NCBI GenBank assembly: GCA_039000515.1
Contig: JBCFYV010000012.1
Span: 127,792,652-127,856,651, forward strand
Direction of reading: 5' to 3'
Length of the DNA stretch: 64,000 bases
Source of the DNA: Timema cristinae
Taxonomy: Eukaryota; Arthropoda; Insecta; Phasmatodea; Timematidae
Of the stretch, positions 57,201 through 64,000 are shown in pieces. The notes under the pieces were generated by a model. The model made no database searches, was not told the DNA's origin, and saw only the letters and a program-made list of their open reading frames with translations. The first letter of the stretch is position 1. Every line of letters starts with the position of its first letter. The position numbers and the translations under genes were made by a program.

Positions 57201-60183
57201 TGATACTTGTTGAACACAAGCAGAGGATGGTGGTAAATGATACTTGTTGAACACAAGCAGAGGATGGTGGTAAATGATACTTGTTGAACACAAGCAGAGG
57301 GTGGTGGTAAATGATACTTGTTGAACACAAGCAGAGGGTGGTGGTAAATGATACTTGTTGAACACAAGCAACACAAGCAGAGGGTGGTGGTAAATGATAC
57401 TTGTTGAACACAAGCAGAGGGTGGTGGTAAATGATACTTGTTGAACACAAGCAGAGGGTGGTGGTAAATGATACTTGTTGAACACAAGCAGAGGATGGTG
57501 GTAAATGATACTTGTTGAACACAAGCAGAGGTGGTGGTAAATGATACTTGTTGAACACAAGCAGAGGATGGTGGTAAATGATACTTGTTGAACACAAGCA
57601 ACACAAGCAGAGGTGGTGGTAAATGATACTTGTTGAACACAAGCAGAGGGTGGTGGTAAATGATACTTGTTGAACACAAGCAGAGGTGGTGGTAAATGAT
57701 ACTTGTTGAACACAAGCAGAGGATGGTGGTAAATGATACTTGTTGAACACAAGCAGAGGGTGGTGGTAAATGATACTTGTTGAACACAAGCAACACAAGC
57801 AGAGGATGGTGGTAAATGATACTTGTTGAACACAAGCAGAGGGTGGTGGTAAATGATACTTGTTGAACACAAGCAACACAAGCAGAGGATGGTGGTAAAT
57901 GATACTTGTTGAACACAAGCAGAGGATGGTGGTAAATGATACTTGTTGAAACACAAGCAGAGGTGGTGGTAAATGATACTTGTTGAACACAAGCAGAGGG
58001 TGGTGGTAAATGATACTTGTTGAACACAAGCAGAGGGTGGTGGTAAATGATACTTGTGAAACAACAAGAAGAACAACACAAGCAGAGGGTGGTGGTAAAT
58101 GATACTTGTTGAACACAAGCAGAGGTGGTGGTAAATGATACTTGTTGAACACAACAAGAGGTGGTGGTAAATGATACTTGTTGAACACAAGCAGGAGGGT
58201 GGTGGAAATGATACTTGTTGAACACAAGCCAGAGGTGGTGGTAAATGATACTTTTGAACACAAGCAAGGTGGTGGTAAATGATACTTGTTGAACACAAGC
58301 AGAGGTGGTGGTAAATGATACTTGTTGAACACAAGCCAGAAGGTGGTGTAAATGATACTTGTTGAACACAAGCAGAGGGTGGTGTAAATGATACTTGTTG
58401 AACACAAGCAGAGGTGGTGGTAAATGATACTTGTTGAACACACAAGCAGAGGGTGGTGGTAAATGATACTGTTGAACACACAAGCAGAGGGTGGTGGTAA
58501 ATGATACTTGTTGAAACACAAGCAGAGGGTGGTGGTAAATGATACTTGTTGAACACAAGCAACACAAGCAGAGGATGGTGGTAAATGATACTTGTTGAAC
58601 ACAAGCAGAGGGTGGTGGTAAATGATACTTGTTGAACACAAGCAGAGGATGGTGGTAAATGATACTTGTTGAAAACAACCAAGCAGAGGTGGTGGTAAAT
58701 GATACTTGTTGAACACAAGCAGAGGGTGGTGGTAAATGATACTTGTTGAACACAAGCAGAGGGTGGTGGTAAATGATACTTGTTGAACACAAGCAGAGGG
58801 TGGTGGTAAATGATACTTGTTGAACACAAGCAGAGGTGTGGTAAATACTTGTTGAACACAAGAACACAAGCAGAGGTGGTGGTAAATGATACTTGTTGAA
58901 CACAAGCACACAAGCAGAGGATGGTGGTAAATGATACTTGTTGAACACAAGCAGAGGGTGGTGGTAAATGATACTTGTTGAACACAAGCAGAGGGTGTGG
59001 TAATGATACTTGTTGAACACAAGCAGAGGATGGTGGTAAATGATACTTGTTGAACACAAGCAGAGGGTGGTGGTAATGATACTTGTTGAACACAAGCAAA
59101 CAGAGGGATGGTGGTAAATGATACTTGTTGAACACAAGCAGAGGGTGGTGGTAAATGATACTTGTTGAACACAAAGCAGAGGGTGGTGGTAAATGATACT
59201 TGTTGAACACAAGCAACAAAGAGGGTGGTGGTAAATGATACTTGTTGAACACAAGCAGAGGGTGGTGGTAAATGATACTTGTTGAACACAAGCAACAAGA
59301 GGGATGGTGGTAAATGATACTTGTTGAACACAAGCAGAGGGTGGTGGTAAATGATACTTGTTGAACACAAGCAGAGGGTGGTGGTAAATGATACTTGTTG
59401 AACACACAAGCAGAGGTGGTGGTAAATGATACTTGTTGAACACAAGCAGAGGGTGGTGGTAAATGATACTTGTTGAAACACAAGCAGAGGGTGGTGGTAA
59501 ATGATACTTGTTGAACACAAGCAGAGGGTGGTGGTAAATGATACTTGTTGAACACAAGCAGAGGGTGGTGGTAAATGATACTTGTTGAACACAAGCAAAA
59601 AGCAGAGGATGGTGGTAAATGATACTTGTTGAACAAGCAGAGAGGATGGTGGTAAATGATACTTGTTGAACACAAGCAGAGGGTGGTGGTAAATGATACT
59701 TGTTGAACACAAGCAACACAAGCAGAGGATGGTGGTAAATGATACTTGTTGAACACAAGCAGAGGGTGGTGGTAAATGATACTTGTTGAACACAAGCAGA
59801 GGGTGGTGGTAAATGATACTTGTTGAACACAAGCAGAGGATGGTGGTAAATGATACTTGTTGAACACAAGCAGAGGATGGTGGTAAATGATACTTGTTGA
59901 ACACAAGCAACACAAGCAGAGGGTGGTGGTAAATGATACTTGTTGAACACAAGCAGAGGGTGGTGGTAAATGATACTTGTTGAACACAAGCAGAGGGTGG
60001 TGGTGAATGATACTTGTTGAACACAAGCAGAGGGTGGTGGTAAATGATACTTGTTGAACACAAGCAACACAAGCAGAGGGTGGTTGTAAATGATACTTGT
60101 TGAACACAAGCAGAGGGTGGTGGTAAATGATACTTGTTGAACACAAGCAGAGGGTGGTGGTGAATGATACTTGTTGAACACAA
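54254..60183. repeat. Large 37-bp minisatellite array (about 6 kb)
   Basis: Roughly 155 copies of a 37-bp unit containing AAATGATACTTGTTGAACAC, AAGCAGAGG and GTGGTGGT. The main variants are GAGGGTGG, GAGGATGG and GAGGTGG, plus an inserted AACACAAGC giving 46-bp units scattered throughout. No stop triplet occurs in any minus-strand frame of the unit, so frames of up to about 1,976 codons arise in all three. These read as CSTSIIYHHPLLVFNKYHL-like repeats and are not credible proteins. Units between about 58.05 and 59.65 kb carry many small indels. Confidence 0.98.
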
Positions 60184-60413
60184 AGTAAAGTAGTTGATTC
60201 AGAGAAGGTATATATTTACAAAGGATGTTTTAGAGTGAATTGAAGGAGATAGGGTTGTTATAGGGCTAAGGGGATATCATTGAACTCCCATCTGAAGAAC
60301 CTAGCCATAGAATGCAATATATAGTACAATCTATTTTGGAGCAGACGTTGATCGAAAGTCGATAATGTCAACTCTTGTAGAAATTGTGTATATTTGCTCC
60401 TTAAAGCTATATT
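60184..60413. other. Spacer
   Basis: Nothing recognisable. Confidence 0.5.
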
Positions 60414-60677
60414 CAAGGCCGTAGTCGGGGGGTTTGGGGTGTTCAAAATCCCTCAAAATATAGTGAACAAAATATACATGGCTTTATTTATGGTTCGAAC
60501 AATAGCAAAATTAAGTCCCAAGTACAAATTAGGAAGCTGGTTTACTGTAAAAAGCGCTCATGATAGCTTCTAGAGGTGTTTAATATTTAGCATTTTTTCT
60601 AGCTTCCGGCAACTGGGGGATGTGCCCACCAAACCCCCCCCCCCTCCCCCTGAAATTATTGGCTGGCTACGGCCTTG
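60414..60677. mobile_element. MITE with CAAGGCCGTAG termini
   Basis: The left end is CAAGGCCGTAGTCGGGGGGT then TTGGGGTG. The right end is CCCACCAAACCCC then a C run, then GGCTGGCTACGGCCTTG, whose complement starts CAAGGCCGTAGCCAG. The first 11 bases match perfectly and a G-run/TTTGG block matches farther in. Length is 264 bp with no coding capacity. The superfamily is not assigned. Confidence 0.7.
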
Positions 60678-62668
60678 GTTATAGCTACAAATATTTCCAA
60701 AAGTATTGTGTAGAATTGGATTGTTCATGAATAATTGAAATATTATTTTCGTTTCGCGGTTTGGCAACCAGATCAAGTCTTATATTCACACTTTTATCTT
60801 GTTTTTAACTGACCACAATAAATTATAACATCAGTAAACGTTGGTTTTGGAACTTTACAAAAAAACTGTTTCATAATACTGGTTTTAAAATAGAAGTATT
60901 TTATTTTTAAACACAAGCGCACGATTACAGTAGTATTGACGTCATCAGACATCTTTAACTTGTCCGGTCCGCCATCTTTATTTATGAAGAGAAGTCAATC
61001 TTTAACTGTCTCGTTTGTAAATCACAACCAAAGATATCGCCATAAAAAAAATCAAACATTTATTTTCATAATTTCAATAACGTAAAAACATTTAAGATGA
61101 AAAGAAAACTTTCTTGTTAAAGTTAGTAATAAAAATGGCTTTTTGAGATTAACAAAAATTGATCAGTCTACCGAGTTTACAAAATTAAAAATCGGCCAAT
61201 ATTGTTTAAATGTTATCTAATTTATCAAACATAACATATAATTTTTTTAAATTATGTATAAATATGTTCTTTCCTGATTTTTAAACCATTCTGGATGTAA
61301 ATAAATATCTATTATCTAGAATAGAGCAGAACTTGATAGTCTCATATGCATCATGTCAGCAAATTTGTGTGGGTTTTTAGAAATAAAATATGTGTTTTAA
61401 AGTAATAATAATAATCATCATCACCATCATAAGGGGATAAATCTTGCGATTGGTTTGTCGCGGCCTCCTCTTGGCTATTTTGGGCCAAATGTTTTACATC
61501 TTTGTACCTTCTCCGGCCGACATTGTCCACTTCCTGACTCGCGTGTCATCTTTATAATTACTCAGTTTCTGTTGATAAGTGCACCTTCAATAATCGTATA
61601 TTTTTCATATTAATTTTCTTTTTCTTTTCTTTTACTCTACTTTTATCGCACGGTACTTACCAAATACTTAAACCTTTCTAAAACAGCCAATTAAACACTT
61701 TTTGTGGCTCCATTTATATTCATTATTTTGAATTAATATAAAAGTATTTATGTAAATATCTATCTATTTTAACTCAACTTTTAAGTTATAAAAAGGAAAT
61801 ATTGAAAAACATTGTTATTTTAAAACTTTCATGTGAATGAGATAAAGGTAGAAAAATATCTAAAATAAAATTATATTTAATGTTCTTAGTTTTCTTCCAG
61901 TGTCTTGCATTGTTAGCTGAGTTTACAGATAATATAATTATTGGAGGTATTTAAAAATATAGGATGGAGTGGGATTAGAATCCTTGACCTTTAGATGGCT
62001 ATACAAGCTATTATTAAAATATAAAACACTTTCCCCGCTTTCTCCCGAGACTTTGCTGCCATAAAAAACAAAGCGTCTCCTTGGAATCTCGACAAAGTTT
62101 AATGCTGAGAGAAATATTTATGGACTGGTTTAAGATTCACCAATTATTGCTATTATTATCATTGTCAGAGGGCTGGTCTAGTCTTCCTATTATTATACTA
62201 CTATTATTATTATTATTATTATTATTATTAGTAACATACAAGTGTGTATGGTCATGGTAAATAATAAGTAAGTCAGATACGCTAGCCTCGAATGATTGAA
62301 TCGGCCGCCATCAGAGCTACCGAAATGTTTCTCGAAACGTGGCGAGAAAAATAAACTTAGAATGGATATATTAATAAATGTTCCAACAAAAAGTAAATAT
62401 GAGATAAATTATTATGTTACTTCATGTCATGTTTTTATTCTTTTTCTAAATGTTTAACTCCAAACATGAAGAAATAAGTTACCATAAAGTTATTGGTAAT
62501 AATTATAACATGTAATCTTTATGTAGTTTTCATTCAAACCATAAATAAATTTAGCTGAAAATTAAAAAGAATTGTAATTTGTCTTAATTACTAATCTAAG
62601 GGTTTGTTGTGGTAACTATTATCTGTTATAATAAATTAATGTGCTGTAGTAATTATAAAGCCCTGTTA
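60678..62668. other. Low-repeat stretch with several GC-richer islands
   Basis: Apart from an ATT run at 62203-62229 and ATA/ATC triplets near 61404-61432, there are no arrays or SINEs. Islands include 60953-61005 (GTCCGGTCCGCCATC), 61435-61560 (GGTTTGTCGCGGCCTCC), 61990-62110 (ACTTTGCTGCCATAAAAAAC) and 62284-62350 (GAATCGGCCGCCATCAGAG). These might be conserved non-coding elements. Confidence 0.4.
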
Positions 62669-63154
62669 TTAGAATGTGCGAGAACTGTTGTATTGAGTGA
62701 CATCTGCTATTGTTATTTGTGGGGCTATGAATGTTATTGAGAGTAGGTATAATGTAACTAATATCTCCTGTGTTTGTTTAAATTCATCTACTTCATTCTT
62801 CGCGTCTAAACTACTATTATTACTACTGTTATTATGAAAGAGATGTAAAATAGAAGGAGTAGATAGCGGTACTCGGGTCATAAATACATCAAATAATGAC
62901 TGGGGGAGATAATACGACCTTGAGATGATTTTATCTAATTGATTGTCTGCTGAAACTAAAATATAAATATTATGGCAATTAAAAATTACATTTTTCAATA
63001 GAATATTCAGGTCATTGAATCTCAAGGGAACGGAATATATTAAAATATTAAAGTCGTTACACAACTGGTGGTCACAAGACGCGACGTTAGTGACACATTC
63101 AACCATCGAGCGCTGTAGTCGAGAAGACAAATGGAATGGCTGTAAATCTTTCAG
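62669..63154 (-). CDS. Unidentified non-repetitive open frame, possible exon
   Basis: I do not recognise this protein. The minus-strand frame is open from 63154 to a stop at 62669, about 161 codons. The first in-frame ATG is at 63106, giving about 145 residues. It is not in a repeat. The sequence alternates hydrophobic strands and amphipathic stretches (NILIYS, then NDLNILLKNVIF, then IYILVSAD). It then has an Asn/Ser-rich linker (NNSSNNSSLDAKNEVDEF) and ends with a hydrophobic segment, VTLYLLSITFIAPQITIA, that could span a membrane. A pyrimidine-poor AG (TTTACAG) at the 5-prime edge could be a splice acceptor. Upstream on the same strand, another frame (63320-63099) starts after TTTTTATTTTTTAG, a better acceptor. 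The alternating pattern loosely recalls extracellular lobes of insect ionotropic receptors, which is inference only. It could also be chance in AT-rich DNA. Confidence 0.3.
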   Translation of the reverse strand: MKDLQPFHLSSRLQRSMVECVTNVASCDHQLCNDFNILIYSVPLRFNDLNILLKNVIFNCHNIYILVSADNQLDKIISRSYYLPQSLFDVFMTRVPLSTPSILHLFHNNSSNNSSLDAKNEVDEFKQTQEILVTLYLLSITFIAPQITIADVTQYNSSRTF

Positions 63155-63865
63155 CTATGAGTTTTTCGGGTGCAATTAAACCTGATCTACTTCGATTGCA
63201 TTCGTTCCATTTAAACAGCTGGTTATGTATAAACAAATAGGTTTGGTTGACATTTTTCAAAATAGGAAGCTTTCCTAAAAAATAAAAAGGGATATTCTTA
63301 AGGAAAATTTCAAAAACCAAAACTTCTCAACTCTTAATTCCAGTCGTAGGTAACAATTGAACTGAGGGTCCGCGTGGCTGCATAAAAACTTGTTGAATGT
63401 GGTTGTATAATTATAGGATCAGTCGGTCTGCGCTGGCCGGCCGCAGAAGAGAGCAAATGTGGTGGAGGGAGTTGGAGGGGTGGAGGAGTGGAGGGGTCAT
63501 TGATTACTGAACACAAACACACATGCAGTCCACACACACAAGTTGCTGTGGATACTTGATTAATCCCTACTCTTTGTATGACGAGTTCCCGTAGAAACAC
63601 AAATATAACACAACTAGTAGTTCTGTTGTGTTCTAAGACTGGAGACTGGCATAATGGTGTGTTTATGTATAAGGTTATTTAGAGGTACGGTAATTATCCA
63701 AAACTCTGTTTGAAATAAAGATTCATGAATATTTAGACTAAGTACCGCAAGAGTTGACCACAAACAAACGTTCTAAAGTCTCTTCATTAGTGACTCTGTG
63801 TAAGTGAGCTGTGACCCGTCTTTTTGAGAGAGAGGTTTAGTCGCGTCTACCTAATTATCTGTGTG
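63155..63865. other. Spacer downstream of the candidate exon
   Basis: Contains a purine-rich GGAGGGAGTTGGAGGGGTGG patch at 63462-63500 and an 88-codon minus-strand frame (63334-63600) without recognisable content. Confidence 0.45.
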
Positions 63866-64000
63866 CTTTCTATCATAATATCTTGTATTTCAGACAGAAA
63901 CTATCATCGTCTCAAGTCGACATCCCTCGTAATATACAAACTTTCTATCACGATGTCTTGTATTTCAGACAGAAACTATCATCGTCTCAAGTCGACATCC
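63866..64000. repeat. 75-bp tandem repeat, cut by window end
   Basis: CTTTCTATCATAATATCTTG and TTTCAGACAGAAACTATC then ATCGTCTCAAGTCGACATCC occur at 63866 and again from 63941, a 75-base period. The second copy runs to the last base, so the array may continue beyond the window. Confidence 0.93.

Noticed and set aside
54216..60181. Minus-strand frames of up to 1,976 codons
   Set aside because: They consist only of the 37-bp unit, which lacks stops in all minus frames. All three frames are open and there is no non-repeat coding flank.

Overview
This window is eukaryotic, non-coding, repeat-dominated DNA, most likely from an arthropod and plausibly an insect with a large genome. The basis is a decayed Helitron of an insect-common type, a non-autonomous Helitron with typical ends, many tRNA-headed SINEs, MITEs and AT-rich spacers. 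There are no bacterial-style operons and no intact host gene. Species cannot be resolved from the sequence.

Layout. (1) 1-5.5 kb: a 28-bp tandem array, AT-rich spacer, SINE copies and a 19-bp array. (2) 5.5-9.1 kb: a degenerate autonomous Helitron. Its Rep-helicase gene carries stops, frameshifts and internal deletions, and a probable intron. (3) 9.1-12.3 kb: SINEs and short arrays. (4) 12.3-19.35 kb: a 7-kb array of a 33-bp unit. (5) 19.4-26.9 kb: spacer, MITEs, a hAT-like end, SINEs and small arrays. (6) 26.9-28.0 kb: a 35-bp array. (7) 28-36.9 kb: spacer, SINEs, microsatellites, a GC-richer island and a LINE 3-prime remnant. (8) 36.9-51.8 kb: arrays of 45, 36, 29, 46, 26, 11 and 62 bp among SINEs, the non-autonomous Helitron and a small inverted-repeat family. 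(9) 54.25-60.18 kb: a 6-kb array of a 37-bp unit. (10) 60.2-64 kb: a MITE, lower-repeat sequence with possible regulatory islands, one unexplained non-repetitive open frame on the minus strand, and a 75-bp duplication cut by the window end.

About a third of the window is tandem repeat, in roughly twenty arrays with unrelated units (11-75 bp). Very long open frames inside the 33-bp and 37-bp arrays come from units that lack stop codons and should not be read as proteins. The SINEs fall into a main family, called S1 here, with a tRNA-Leu/Ser-like head, a conserved body containing GCAAATGCGGGTA-like sequence, and a tail near ACCCGAACGGGTAGTAAGACG followed by AAT repeats. A second family, S3, shares that tail but has a different upstream part. 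A looser set of other tRNA-like fragments is called S2.

No gene set works together here. The only recognisable proteins are dead transposon enzymes. Candidates worth testing are the minus-strand open frame at 62.67-63.15 kb and the POU/homeodomain-rich segment at 48.44-48.69 kb.
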